From: Camarhynchus parvulus
Lineage: Eukaryota; Chordata; Aves; Passeriformes; Thraupidae
Direction of reading: 5' to 3'
Assembly: GCF_901933205.1 (NCBI RefSeq)
Contig: NC_044573.1
Location: 59,832,493-59,896,492 of the forward strand
Length of the DNA: 64,000 nt
This document shows positions 14,001-28,900 of this stretch, in pieces (position 1 is the stretch's first letter; the number at the start of each line of letters is the position of its first letter). The notes beneath the pieces are model-generated. The model was not told where the DNA came from, ran no database searches, and saw only the letters and a list, made by a program, of their open reading frames with translations. The position numbers and the translations under genes are program-made.

Positions 14001-17000
14001 TGAGTGTAACAGAGTCTGGTTGGAGACCCCCAAGGTTCTATAGTGGGCTCAGATAGCATTAGATGACAGTGTCCCTTGCAACCAATACTCTTCTGATAGA
14101 AAGGCAGAGTCAATCCTCGTTGTACGGCTTATTCTTGGGATCATTAGGTAATGAGAGAAAAATCAAATTGTTGACTATTGGCCAGAACTGTTGAAAGAGA
14201 TTTTACTGCTATATCCATGCTTTTAACAACACATGACCTTTTTTCTATATCAGAGAGAGAATATATAGGATTCTACAATTTCTGTAATTGGCATTCAAAT
14301 TGACTCAACTTATGGAAGGCATTGATTTGCATAAGTTCAGGATTTTTTTAATGTGAATCTTAATTTTTACGTACATTAACACCATCCGGATTGTGTGCAT
14401 TTGCTTGTTTCGTTATCCATTACAATAGAAAACCAAGCAAATCTCAAATTAACTTTTGATCTGTTTCTTATTTCACAGATTTTGCTGAATTGACTCTGCC
14501 TTTTCTTTTTTGAAATGATGGTCCTGCATTCCCTAGAATTTTGTAACAAATTTTATAAGGACTGATACTTCAACATACTGTAATTATTTTCTGCAAATGT
14601 AAACAAATTTTTTCACAGTTCTTTAGTGTTTCTCATTTCTGGTAGTTCATAAAGATTTAATCCTGAAGGGCCTGTTACCTCATAGTATTCCAAAATTTTG
14701 TAAGTTATTTCCCGTTCTTCTTGAAATCATTGAACCATAATATTTATACAGGGTTTTACATCCATGTGTTCATCTTTCATAGCACTTCCTTTTGTACAGC
14801 TGTGATAAAAATGTTATCATTCCTTGTCCTGGTTTAAAGGCTTTTAACTACTGTACTGTGAAACCTGGGTACTGGGTGCTTCATCTGCTCAGTGAAACAT
14901 CTAGAAGGAAGCTCTGTCCTCTATATCTCAAATGAGATCAAAGATGAAAATTGCTGTATGTATTTCCTGTCCTGCTCACTCATTTACAGAAAATTCTGCT
15001 ATACATATCAGATAAGAAGGTTGATTTTTCAGGTTACTCGGTCTTTTGAGGAATATATGTCTAAAGTCCCCATGAAAGCAGTTAGACATTAACCATTGTG
15101 GTTAGATAGGATTTTTCATTAGTAACCTGGACTGTGGGGTGCACCCTGGCTGCTACCAACTGCTTACGTGTTTCAGCCTAGATCATGCTGTACAATGATT
15201 TCAGGGAAAGCCTACTGACTATTTGCTGCAGTCACTACATATTTGTAAATCTACCAAGTTCTTATTTTGTTTTTGAACATAATTTAGAAAACCTCCTTCT
15301 ATGATAGGTCATTGGCAGTTTAGTAACTGAGAGACCAGTCATGTTAAGGTTGATAAAAATATCTAAGATTTCAACCCACTGAACTGTGTCTCTAGGTGCC
15401 ATATCTGCAGATTTTTTGAACACTTTCAGGGATGGTGATTCCACTGTTTCTCCCTGAGCACCCTGTCCCAATGCTTGACCACCTTTTCAATGAATAAATT
15501 TTTCCCAATGCCCAATCTAAACCTCCCCTGGCACAAATTGAGGCTATTTTCTGTCATTTTGCCCCTTGTTACGTGGGAGAAGAGACCACTTCAACCTCAT
15601 TGCAACCTCTTTTTAGGTAGTTGTATAGAGTGATGGAGTCCCCCTAAGCCTTATTTTCTGCAGCCTAAAGAACCATAGCTCACTCAGCTGCTGCTCATGG
15701 AAAATTGAATTTCATTATATGCTTGTCCAAATTTGAAATCTGATAATTTGGTTGCCTTTGTATTAAAAGCATATTGCTTACTCAGCACAAGTTATGAGAC
15801 ATCATCTTACTTAGCCAAATCAAATAGCTTTACTAGTACAGATTTAATTCAAACAGAACTGTAGAGTTTTCTCAGACTCAGAAAGTGAGTTTTTCAGTTT
15901 GTTCGTGTAGAGTATTGAGCAACAGAAATTACAACTTCCTGGATGGCCCTTTAGTGGTGGTGAAATTTAGATGGTGAAATTCTACCCACAAAACAGAACC
16001 ATCTGGAAGTATTTTTCCAAATTGTTTCGGGAAGTACAAATTTTTTACACTTTTTTTTTTTTTTTTTAGTAACCCATTCCCTTGAATGGTCCTTTGAACT
16101 ATTTAGATGAATGCAAACACATACTTCGGTAGAACAATTTTCTTTGCTGGCAGAGGAGTGTGTGGTGCTTGAATAAGTCAAAACACAATGTGATCAATGA
16201 TAGGCACATAGTGCTGTTGCATTGGACCTGAACCAAGTTATCAGGCTTTTGCATGAACTAATGCCTATAGCTTGGAGGAGAAGAGGAACAGCTGGGCAGG
16301 TGCTGCTGCTGCCTGAGCTTACAGTGAGAGTGTAGTGCCTTGCCTGCCACCAGCCAGCCCGTAGAGGTGGCAAGTGAACTTGTTAAGCAGCACGTTGTGC
16401 ATTGCTGGGCCCACACAGTGAACCTGTCAGGGACCTGACTGCAGGATGTAGCCCATGTCACTGCTGAGTTGGGGTCATACTGCCAGAACAAGAGAGCCCT
16501 GATTGCTGCAAAATTTGTTACAGATGAGGACGTGTCCAGCATCTTATGGTGAACAAGACACTCGACTAGTTTCTCAAAACTCTAAGATCAAGTTGACAAC
16601 TGCTTTTTATCTAATGGCAAAATTTCTTCAAGTACAATTCCTTCCACATTTTACTTGCTTGCTTGAGCTTCTTGCCAAAGCAAAACATATGACCTGTACT
16701 GCATACTCCATTCAGCCATGTATGGAAACTTCTTGAATCCTACCCAATGCTGAAGTATCTAATCAAGCCAAATTTTGTCATTGCCATAGCTGGAGATAAG
16801 AAGAAATGTAGCATCAGCAACAAATTGTCTTAACATTTGTTAGGCTAAAGGGGAAATACAATCATGAAGAATAAGCTGACTGTAAGTCTTTTATCTTTTT
16901 CTCTTCCTTCTCAAGATGTAGCTACCTAAGGTAGTTAGAACCATTAATACTGCAGTATAAGTGTTTGAGACAGAAGCATAAATAAAACATCCCTAAATGG

Positions 17001-20000
17001 GAAGCTAAGTACAGATATAATATACATTTCTTTTGTCAGCTTTGAAACTGGCTATTGTGCTTTAAATTCATTTTGTATGAGCTCAGATACTCTCAATTAT
17101 TTTTTTACTCTGCTGGTGTTTGTGTCACATTCATTTTGCGAACTTGTAATTTTTGACTCCTTATTAAGTGTCTAACTAGCTGTTTTACAGCAAAGAGAAA
17201 AAAATTACCGCCCTAATGAACACTATCTAGTCTTCTATCTATAAGCATAATGGCTGCATTGTGATATTTACGGTCCCACAACGTATTTTTATCTTGGTTA
17301 AGCAACTTGGAGGGTGTTTTTCTGGTTTGGGGTAGGTGTTAATGCGTGGTTTCATATTTCTACTGAAGCCTTTCCACTCTCTCTTCCATTTTATTATTAT
17401 TACTGGTCAGTAAGGTATTTCAACTTTTCTTGTGGGAGTTCACTATTGAAGAGAAAGGTCTAGTTTCCATTGGGATATGCAGCATTGCCTAACCATACCT
17501 GAACTCTTTGCACAGTGTATCAGAGCTGCTTTTCTGCAAACAGGGTTATTAATTTCTTAAAAGACATACTCAAAAATTAGTATTGTAAATTCAGTTTCAG
17601 CAAATAAACCATGGTGAATCAAAAAGCGTCAGGAGGCAAAATAAAATGTGTGTTCATGTACCTGAAAATTTGCTGTAATTTTTGAGGAGTCTTATTGATT
17701 CAAGGCTGGATTCTAGATCTTGCCCCATCTCTCTGAGCAGCTGTAGATTTCTCTCTTGGAACTGGAAGTCTCATTAGGATCAGAGCAAGAGGTCATTGTT
17801 GGGGAATTGCTTTTCTCTGATTTTTAACTATGGAATAAAGAGAAAGAATACAGATACTTTGCCTGTGTAGAGTGAACATGGTTATTGCAGTCATGTATAT
17901 GTTGAACAAAAATTTGCACAATAACAATAGCTGACAGTTTTTCCTGTGCTCTGAAGACTTTTTTTCATTTTAAAGTTTGACTTTTATTTCACGTACTCAA
18001 TTTCTCCACTCACATCTAACAATGTAATTATTAGTAAATTCCCATGAGTAGTATTGAAGAAATATGCTGTCTTAGGGATATTTTAAGTTTTACAAGACAA
18101 AAAGGGCTTGGTATCAGAATTATTATTGATTTCCAGTCACTGTAAAGTACACACACATCGCAATAAAGGTTAACTGCCTAGAAGAATGTAAAAGAGAAGC
18201 AACTTTAAGCAAAAAGAAATTCCAGCTTAAAAAGAAATCAGACTCAAGTAAATGCAGTGAACTGCTTTCTTCATGTCTGGAATGTTTTCTTCATATGGCT
18301 ACTGTAAAAACAATGTTTTCTTTTGTTCTTTTTAATGCAGATAGGAACATATCAATATTTAATTTGACCATGAGTAATACATGTATTCCATTTAACCCCA
18401 AGTATATTTTGGACTTTGTATGTTTTTGTAATGATGATGTGAATTTATAAATCCTTAATGCCCTTAATGCTGCCCATATGTTGTGTTGAAATCCTTAGGA
18501 ATCTGTAAAAATAAAAGTCAAGAAGATAGTTTTGGGCTCCGAAAGCTGAAAACCAACCTAAGCCAGTCTAATAGCTAAAGATTTGTCAGCTGTATCCTAA
18601 TGCTCCTAAACCTTTGGCAAAACAAATGTTGCCCTTGAGAACTTGCCTCATTATATCTGGGCATTTTAAATCACTCTACAGAAATAATACAAAATAAAAT
18701 AAAATGTTCTACTTCTATATAGAAGGCATGATCCTGGCATCTGTGCTTCTGCCCCAAGTGCTGTCCTTCTGTGCCACAATCAGCATGAGCTTTTCTTAGA
18801 TTTGTGCTTGTGGGCATGTGGACAACTGGAAGTCATTTGGAGATGCCAGTTGTCCTCATTATTATATTTTCTTTCATCCTTATCCACTGTCAGCTGCTAA
18901 AGATAGTACTAGTTTTACGTTGAAGCAGTACACAGCCAAGATTACTTCATGTACATTTTTGCATCTTAGAAGAAAAGGACAAGAAAAGCCATTGTAAGGA
19001 CTAGCATGAATATGTTTTTCACCAACAGAGGATGATGGTGATTCTTCAGCAGGTGGAAAAGCTCTGCCTCAGGTTTTTACACACACTTGCCCAGTACCTG
19101 GTAAAGACTAGTGAAATTGAAGCACTCAGGTGTTCTCATCAATTTACAAAGTTTTCATACCTATTTGAAACCCAAGACTTCAAAAAGCTACAGGTCATTA
19201 GTAGTTTGGAGGCTACCCTGCCCATGGGACTTAGAATTTCTGCTTGTCATCCTGCCTTTTATTGGTAGCCTTTTGTTAGCCTACAATTGCTTTCTTCCTT
19301 TCACACCAGCTATTAATTTTGCTATATTTTTTTCCCATCCATTCATAGTAAACTGATGAAGCAGCACAGCATTATAATGAATTCCTATTTGGTTAGGCAA
19401 AAGTTGGATTGTTGTGAGTAATCGAATTACTACTCTGGAGACAGGATTTCTAAGTAAAGGGATGAGGTGAGGCGATTACAGCTGTAACCCTTACAAGCAT
19501 AGAAAGATGTGTTATGCTAATCCTTTGTGAATGGGTTGAATTGAAAGTGAGGAAAATAAAAAGGAATGCTCTTGAAAGAAGAAGGGGGGTATGAAAGGAC
19601 TACTGTGTCATTTATTCCCTTTTCATTCATCCTCACTTGCTTTAGAGAAAAAAAATTCTAGCAAACTGGAGTATTTTACCTTTCAAGTCTGATGTTCATA
19701 TCATTTAATCTGTAACTGCCTTAAATACTGTGTGAAAAAAATGAGGGGGTGGGAAGAGAGGTAGCAAAAAAAAAAAAAAGGGTGAAAAAGTGCCAGTTAG
19801 TATTGGCTGCTTTTTGATTAAGGTTACTAAACGTGGTATGACCTTATCTTACCTTGTTGGAAAAGCAGCAGAGTGAGGAAGGGGAAAAGAGACGCTGAGG
19901 AAAGTAAGAGTTATGCCAAATATTACCTTTATCTGAAAACACTTATAGCTCAAGAGCGAGATCCTTGTTGTCCCCAGGCTTGTTTATTTTCTGTTTCCAC

Positions 20001-23000
20001 TCTTTTGGCTGTTAAATAGGAGTGCGCTGTCTCAAATTAATACCTGAAAGGACTTTTAAGGGTTCAGCTAGAAGGAGAGATGCAATGCTAATTACAGTGT
20101 AGTAACTAACAGAATAGAGTGTTATAAATATGTCTTGTTAATTGAATAAGATGAAATGGCTTATTTGTTTTTGGACAACCAACCTGAATATAAATGGGCA
20201 ATAGTATAAGTAGCTTTTGGGTTTCTTCTGTGGGTTTTTTGTTGTTTTTTTTAAAAGATTTTGAACAATTTTCATTGTCACTTTTTTTCCCCCTTTTTGG
20301 GTACCTTTTGGAGGGTAGAAAATTGACCTCAACCAGCACTTAAGCACCCACTCAGCTTCTCTGCTCACCAGCAGAATGGGAAAGAGAATCAGAAGAGGGA
20401 AAGTAAGAAAACCTGTGAGCTAAGAATGGTTTAGTAAGTGAAGAAAGGATTAATTTTTTGTTTATAAAAGGATACAAAGGCAGTCACCCACTACTTCCCA
20501 CACCCAGTCCCCTCCCAGACCATCTTCAAGCTTTGGAAAAATGGAATTTGTAGTTTTTATTTGAGCATGACATCACATGACATGGGATACCCCTTAGAGC
20601 AGTGTGAGAAATGAGGAAGCCTCGATGCTGTGCAAGCACTGTTCAACAATAGCTTAAACAATGTTATCAGCACTGTTTTAGTCACAAATTGAAAGCTCTG
20701 GTGAGGAAGGTTTACTCCACCTCAGTCAGATTTATCCTTACTCCATCCACAGCCAGATGGATTCTTTAACAATGCTTAGACTTTATGGTCATGCTTTGCA
20801 TCATATTATATTTCCACTGAGAATGGAGGAATTTTCTGTAAAATTTCTTCCCTTTTCTAGGTTTACAGTGACAATTCAAATTTGGTGTTCGGACTTTCAT
20901 ATTAATGAAATTCTTCATTAGCTTTAAATTTGGGGAAAAGATACCAATGGGCACAGGGGAATGAACTGTTTATTTTTTCCTGTCAGATACCTGAATCTAA
21001 CTGGAATTTAAGAACAGGGTCTTTGTGGGAAAATGAGAAAAATTGTAATTCCCAGAGTATGCTACTCCACACTTGCATTTCTCCCAGATTCCTTGAGTTC
21101 TGTCTCCCTGAAAAGTCTCTCTTTACTACTCTCTTGCTGTTTTGCCTACTTCCCTCTTGAAATTTTTAATGTATTAGCTAAGGTGAAAAGACTTCTTTAT
21201 CCTTAGAAATTATTCTCAAACCATTTCTGTTCATTTCATTGCGGCTGGAAGTACAAGGAGCCCTGTTTGAAGAGGGAGGGATAACCCAGCTCTGAATCTG
21301 ACTCAGCCTAATCTCAGCTGTAATCTTCCCTGATCCAGTGTTGAAGACAGGAATGAAATCCAAGATGGCATAATCTGTTACTAGAGTATTTGATGGGCCA
21401 AGCATGTGAAAAAGGTCTCTGCAAAACTCTGAGTAGGAGTTCCTTAGAGTTGTTACCCATCTGCAGCAGCACAGGCATAGTGAAAATGCTATGGGAGAAG
21501 GATATTTGGGTCTAAGGAGGAAGTACATGCCAGCAGAGAGATCTATTTATTCTGGAGTGATGGGATGAGAATTATTTGCCTTTTTCAAAAAAAAAATTGT
21601 TTGATTTGGCTGTTGCTGTCACTGGGTTTCCAATCAGCATTTGTAATTAAAAGTTTTTTAATATTAATGGTGCTTTTTATCCTTGCCAAAAGTCAAGATT
21701 AGTGTAAGATGGTTCAGTGTGATGAAACTTGTTTAGAATTCACATTCACTAAATGAACATTGTTAAGTCAATGAGCTGAGTGACAATGAAATATAGGGTA
21801 TTGTTACTCAATAAAATATTTCATGTTTCTTAAAAGAGGCTTTGCAAGCATTCAATAAACAGAGTGAAAATTTATATTATATAAAAAAAAAATCTTCTGG
21901 TGAAAAAACTGATTTAATAAATATCTGCAATGTCTATGAATGTTTAATAAGGCATTCTGTTAGTGGGCATAAATGCATTTTGCTGTAAATGTCTGAAAAT
22001 AAGACTTTTTTGTATATGATTCTGCTGGAAGCTTAGAGCAAATACATTTAACTAATTGATTGAAAATGTTTCAGTAAGTATAGCTTTTATGTAAACTGAT
22101 AGTCCTTAAATTGGCATCTTTGTTCACTATGATTCATGAAGCAAAAGACAGAATCTTGATATAAGGCTTTTCTTTTAGTAGTTTCCATTAAGAGTGATTG
22201 AATCACCCCTTTTTTGTCCATCCTGGCATAACCCCTTGATTTCTGTAGAAGTCCTGCTCTCAAATGCATATGGAAATGTTTGATTTGTCAGGTCTCAAGT
22301 GAGTAACTGAATGTAAATAATATTTAAAATATTTGAAGTAAACTGGAACATTTTTTAGTTTAAATTCCTGTTCACACTAGTTCACAATGGTAGTAAATTT
22401 TTTTTGAAAAGTAAACAGACACTGAAGTTTAGTCGTCACTTTGCATATCTTTAGGCTTAATCTGATTTGGATTCTTTTATTTGGTCAGTAGAGGTTACTT
22501 TTATGGATAATTTCTTTAAGCTTAGGAAAAGGTATGTGGGCTTAAACACCTTTAAGGAAACATCAACAATAAAAGCAGTGCAGTACTTTGAGACAGTAAT
22601 TATTTGATTGTGAAGCAGGGGCAAAGGTAAGGGAAGCTTAAATGACAGGATCTTTGTTGATATTTTCTGTTAGCAGAAGGTAACACCACTTCCCTCATTT
22701 CAGTGATGCTGATTGACTATGTGCACAGTAAGAAAGAGGAAGGGACGTACTTGCTCCACCTGAAGGTGAAGGCTTGCTAGCAGTGACCCCAGAATGTTGA
22801 TCTGTAAATTACTCCAAGCAGATTTAATATTGCCTTTCAGTTATGATTACTAGCACTATTTGCTTTCCTGTTCCACCCATCTCACAAAAAGGCTGACAAT
22901 TTATGCAGCATTAAGAGTAGTTTTCTGTGGTGGCAGCATGTGTAGCTGCATCTGGACTTCCCATTGCTAACCAGCACAAGGGATGGACTTTCTAGAGTGT

Positions 23001-25903
23001 GTGAAGTAACATCTGTAACAGGTCTGGATTGTGCCTTTGGAAAGAAGGAAAGAAATAGGCCACCTCTTTCACTCACAGAGATCCACATTTGGATTTGCTT
23101 CTCTTTTCATTGGCATATATCTCTCAGATTCATATAGCTAGGGATACAATTCCAGTCCAATTTAGACCAATATTTTTCAATCATAAATCACTGATTTCAT
23201 TTGCATTTCTTACTTTTCTTTTTCAGTATTTTGTCCTGCTGAAATGTTGTAGTGATAAAAAAGGCTTTTATAGTTTTCTTATGAAGTTTAATGTAGCCCC
23301 AAGTTGTTTAATATTTGCTTCAGAAAGACATTATTGTTCTCTGCTTTCTGTTTCTTAAATGCTTGAAATATGCAAACAAATTTGTATTTAATTTTACTTT
23401 TTGAGTATTTGGTAGATAACAGACATGATCATATTAGATTGCATGATGTTTTCATGTAGTACTTACTAGACTTACCATTACACCAGAATCAGGCAAGAAA
23501 AGGTGTTATCAGATATTGTCATTTCATTCATTGGCTAATATATTTCCCAGGTGTATGTTTCTTTTCACATACTGGTTAAAATATGACAATTCATCTGATG
23601 TATGAGAGCTGTTCAAACAATCTGAAAGTCATCTCCTGTGTTGGTGCTGTCTGAATATATGACGGTGAATCCATCAACCCAAGTTTGACAATTTTGTCCA
23701 TCTGTCTCTAAGAAGGCTGATAGATAACATTGCATGGGGTTTTAAGCAATAAGAAGCTGAAGGGAACCATTCATTAACGTCATGTCAAGTTAGTCAGTGA
23801 AAAAGGCCATTTTTCCGTTCCTTGAAAAGAAGAAAGGCCGTTTTTGCCCTGAATGGCCAGGAACACCTGCTTGTATATGGGAACTCACAGTGTGGAGTGT
23901 GTTTCAAAATACTATTCACATTTGCCAAAGGAACAATGTAAATGAGGTATATACAGGTGTGTCTTGGCTTGTGTGCTCAACACTAGAGCACATTGTCTTA
24001 ATGTTAGTTGTTTAATACAATCTTTGTTCTTCTTTTAAGATGCAAATTTGGTTTTGGTCATTATTAGACGTAGCTCAGGGCCTCAGTAGAGATATTTCTG
24101 CCACCTCATCTGCAAGAGTTCTTGGCACTCCATCAGTTTAAGGTGATTTTCTCCTCCAAATCAGTCACATTTTAATCAGATCACAACTGACTGAAAACCC
24201 TAAAACCAGATTTAAAGCATAAATACCAGAACAGTAATCTTCTTTGCTGACAATCCATTACATAAATCATAATACAATATTCGCATGTTATAGTTGGCTT
24301 TGTTTATTTTGACTTGTATACAAATTTGAAGCTTTTGTTAAATATATGGTTGGGGTTTTTTCCTTTGATACAATTGTATTTTCCTGTAGAAACTAGCTGA
24401 GAAAGCAGCAGCCCAAGGCATATCCAATACAGAGCAGGAAATTTCATCCCCTGGATAAAAACAGCCCAACAGTCTCTATGTGTGTAAAGCATTAGCAGCT
24501 GAGGGGACACCAAAGTAATTTTCAAACTGATATTTTTTAATTTTGCATACTGCACAGCCCATTACTACCTTTCCTACAGCCTCACTGTACTCTGCCATAG
24601 CCTGTGCTTTGTGAGGTTAAAAATTGCTTTTCCTTTACTTTATGCTAACCAGTATAACAACAGATATAAAGAGTTCGTCTGTCTTTAGTCATGGAAGTTC
24701 TCTATTACACCTGGTTCCTCATCACAGTCTTGTGTGAATATTTCCTTGAGTAATGGAAATAATAAAAAATCTCTTTATTTTTTCAGGTGAGGGAGGTTAA
24801 TTGGAGTTTAAGAGGGAGGTTAATTGGAGTTTAAGATTTAAAGGCAACAAAACTTCAGTATTAAAAGGAAAAATGTGAAAAAGTAGACACAAAAGTTCAG
24901 AAAGTGGCAATACACATTAAGTCTTTTTTCTTGCACACATGTTTTGTCCTGTAGTCTGCAGGACTGCCATTCCTTCTTCGTGCTTGGAAGTTTCTTTGAC
25001 ATATTAATAACGTAGGTATATATAGACAGAGAGGCAATGACACAGTATGAAAGGCTTTTAATATCATTACAAGTCCTGATCTGAACTCAATAATCAATGG
25101 CAGTCAAGCCAGAGCTGTGATTATTGATGTGTTTTTCATACAGTTGTCATTACATTAGCTGCATGTTGTTGCAGAGTCATTATGGTTGCATTTCTAGATG
25201 TCAGATGTGGTAAACAACTCCATGGACAGGCTCTTGACTCTTACACAGGGTTTAAGGCTTAGGTAACATATTTGGGTTGGAAATGTTGGTGTAGCAGAAG
25301 ATGACAAAGCTTTTAGCCAGCTAAAGGCTGCTGCCCTCACATCACAGCTGGTAGACTAGCACGGATAAGCACCACGGCTTTGGATGTTTCAGTCCAAAAT
25401 CAGGTGGCTGAGCTTAAAGTGCTGACATAAGACCTTTCTGATGTATTTGGATAAGCAGATTTGGCAGCAACGGCATAATTAGGGTAATGGCTGAGACAGT
25501 ACTTGCAGCCTGCTGTGATGTGCAGCTGGTTTGGAAGAGGATATTTGCCTTTCCCTCATGCTCCCAGCCATCCAGCTGCTTAAGACACCTATTAGTGCTA
25601 AAAAGTTCCAGAGAACCTCAAGAGTTTTGACTCATGTAACTTTCTGCGAGTGGATGCTCTTCAGATGGGAAGGTTTTAAAAGGGAAAAAAGGAAAAGGTT
25701 CTCTGCCATGGCGGTTGCACTGCCTGTGCAGGGGCACTTCTCAGCCAGCCCAGTGGGCTCCTACAAACACTGCACCATGTCAGTAAGGTATTATAGAACT
25801 GAAGAAGCTGTGAAAATTTTCTCTAAATGAAAAAATATAAGTCTTGTGAAAGAAACCATCTTTTCTTCTTTCAAAATATATATACATACACGCACACACA
25901 CAC

Positions 25904-25940
<37 letters not shown>

Positions 25941-28900
25941 TTTATATTTATATTTGCTCTTTCATGTGTATATATATATTTGCACTGGTTTTTCACTATT
26001 TGAAAAAGTACCAAATTTTACAGGAAAGAAATACTGAAAGCTGGCAGTCATGACACTAATAATCTGGGATACTAAGAACAGATGGGTGCTATTAAAGATT
26101 ATATATAAACTATATATATGCTCTATATAAAATTTAATCTATGCATGTTTGGAAAAACTAGGACCTACCTCCAAAGGAAGAATTAACTACTTGTTTTCTT
26201 GGAGAGTTTTTGTTTATTTTCTCACCTTTCACCATTCTGAATGGCAAAGAACAACTGATGGCTGCTACCAAAGGCTAGATTTAGTACTATATAAGCTTTA
26301 ATTTGTATGGATTTGGGTTTTTTGAAAGCATAAAGGAAAGACTATTTCTGTTCTTCATTTCCTCCATCTTTTGATTCCATCTACAATGTTATTAGCACTG
26401 CATTTGATATAAGAAAATTTTTCATCTCATTTTCTGTATTTTGAGCTAGCATTCGGGGTGAGAGTTTGTACTTTTTTGGTGGAGAAGAGTTAAACTGTCC
26501 TTACTTCCTTCAGTGGAATTACACAGCTCTGCATTAAGTCTGCAACTCCTACACTACCACTAAATTCTCACTTGCAATTTTATAGTTGCTTAAATTAGCA
26601 GAAGTTATTCATGAAATGTTATTTCCAATAAATATAGCAAAATGTAACTTCAGGCATTTGAGAGTAATATTTTTCCACATAAACCATGTCATATAAGTAA
26701 TAATGATCACGATAATGTACTTTCTCTGCTAAACTTCTTAAATGCTATCTGATGGAAAGATGAAGCATTCTGTATATTTGCTACCAAATGTTGCTTTTTA
26801 AATAATTTCCTTTTAAGAATTAATTCTGAGCTAACAAGCCATATAGGACTCATTGTCAATACCAGGTAACTTTTCAATGCAGTGTCTTGCACAGTAGAAA
26901 TTTTATAACATCAAGAGAGATTTTATCTTTAAAAACACATGTTTTTGAAGCCAGTTTGTTTAGAGTAAATCTTAAAAGTTGATTGATTTGTAATGTAGCC
27001 AAACACTAACTTAACAAATGTCTCATTAGCAAAAGGCTGACTGCTTTTATGTGTTACCAGGAAAAAATGCTGTAACAGGTCTAACAACAAAACCATTGTG
27101 CTTATAAGGGAAACAATCACAGTGAGCTTAAGAAATGGTAGCAGCCCATCCAACAAACAGGATTTAAATGGCTTGTTGATGAGGTAGATCAGAGGATCAT
27201 TCTTAGCCAATACCCTTTTCCAGAAAATCAGAGAGTAATAGTTATTTATATTCCATTGTTTCAGTCCAATACTTTACAGTATGGGTGTTATGTATTTCTA
27301 CATCTGTTTTTTACATACCCTTTTCAAGGTTGGTTAGTACACATGCCATGAAAAAATTTTGTTTGAAGTTTTAGATCTCTACTTCTATATTGGTTACTTA
27401 AAGAAACATATCAAGCTGCTCAAGAAAGCCTTATTTTGAAATTTTTTTGGCAAGACAGAAACAATTAACCAGATTTCCAAAAATTAAAATATCGTTAGGT
27501 ATTTCTCTGAATTTTTCCAGTATTTCAAAAGTGCAGCTGTTACACTATGAGATCTGATGTTTTATAACAAGCATTTAATATATCCAATAGTTTATATTTT
27601 AGAAGATCTATAGGATTCTAAAACCTTATTAGGGTAAACACATGGATTAGGATTTTTTCAAGTAAATTTCCAGCCTTTGCACTGTTGTTGACAATTTTGT
27701 AACAATGACCTGAAAGAGGACTTCAAAGATTGAAAAAACACAGTACCAGATCCCTGAAATATGGTATCCTGATTCCTTTCAAATATTCGTTATTTGTTTT
27801 GAAGCCAAGGCAGTCCAGAATGGGAGGGGAGAAAAAAGGTTGTGCCATGGATTTTCTGGTGTCAAGTAGACCAATGAATAGACTCAAATTTATCCACAGG
27901 TAAAGCTCAACAACATAAATTGTTCTGAACTTTTTGGAGTTGAAAGTTCCAAAGGCAACTCACCCACCTGCACTTCATCACAGGCTGTGACCAGGAGGAG
28001 TCTCCACTCTTGGGCAGGGATGTTGTGAGATGGGGACAGGCCATGTTCCTCTGACCATGTTTGCCCTTTGCTTTGAGAGGTGCCATTTCAGAAGCCTTAG
28101 CCCACATGTTTATCTTGTGTCCTGTCCCAGCTGAACTAGAAGCTGACTGTGTAACTTCAGTTTACACCTCTGTGTAAAATGCCTTGTCAGTGTTGCCATC
28201 TGTATTGGCCCAAAGCTTTTTATGTCCTGGGGGCAGAGTTGCATCACTGAGCCAGCTCGCTTAGAGCTAACTTGGTTTATCTCTGCACAAACAGCTGTTT
28301 TCTGGCAGAGGGTAGCAGCCTGCAATTCAAAAGCTGTAAAACCTGTGGATTATGACGTTCACTGAACATCCTTATTCCTCATAACCAAATCCTATCCTTG
28401 CCATAGTTTTAAAGACAGTAAAGTGCCTGCAAAGTACATAGCTCCAGAAGTATGTCTTAGTGGCAAATGTACTAGAAAGATGGCAATAATTTTCTCTTTC
28501 AGTGTGACCCATGGACAGCAGGGCAGTGTTGCAGGAACATTGTCTCCTCAGCATTGTTCCTGCTCTGGCTCTTCTCATTTGCTCATGTCCAAGGTTTCTC
28601 AGCTACTGAGGCAAACAGATTCAGCACTTTTTTCACTTGATACTTCTGAATCTATTAAGGTAAACTCTTTGCTAATTGGTCATAAATTCATGGACATTAC
28701 TGATTTCAGAGCTCTCATTAATTCTCATTTCAGACCATTATAGCAGCAGAGGCATGGTTCACCTGATTCTGATATCCACACAGTTTCCTACCAAAGTATT
28801 ACCATCAATTAAGTGATCTGAAAGTCCTGGAGAGTTGTAAATATATGTTTGGGTTGTTTTTTTTTTTAATTGTATATGACTTATCAAAGCACTATTTATC

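Noticed and set aside
14080..14150. Continuation of the CR1 fragment beyond 14050
   Set aside because: Similarity to CR1 fades after the phrase near 14040 and could not be followed reliably.
16258..16542. 94-codon minus-strand open frame in a locally GC-richer patch
   Set aside because: I considered a nested gene, but there is no homology, no splice partner and no promoter that I can support.
25846..26037. Open frame rich in Y, I and V
   Set aside because: It translates the TA/CA/TATG microsatellite.
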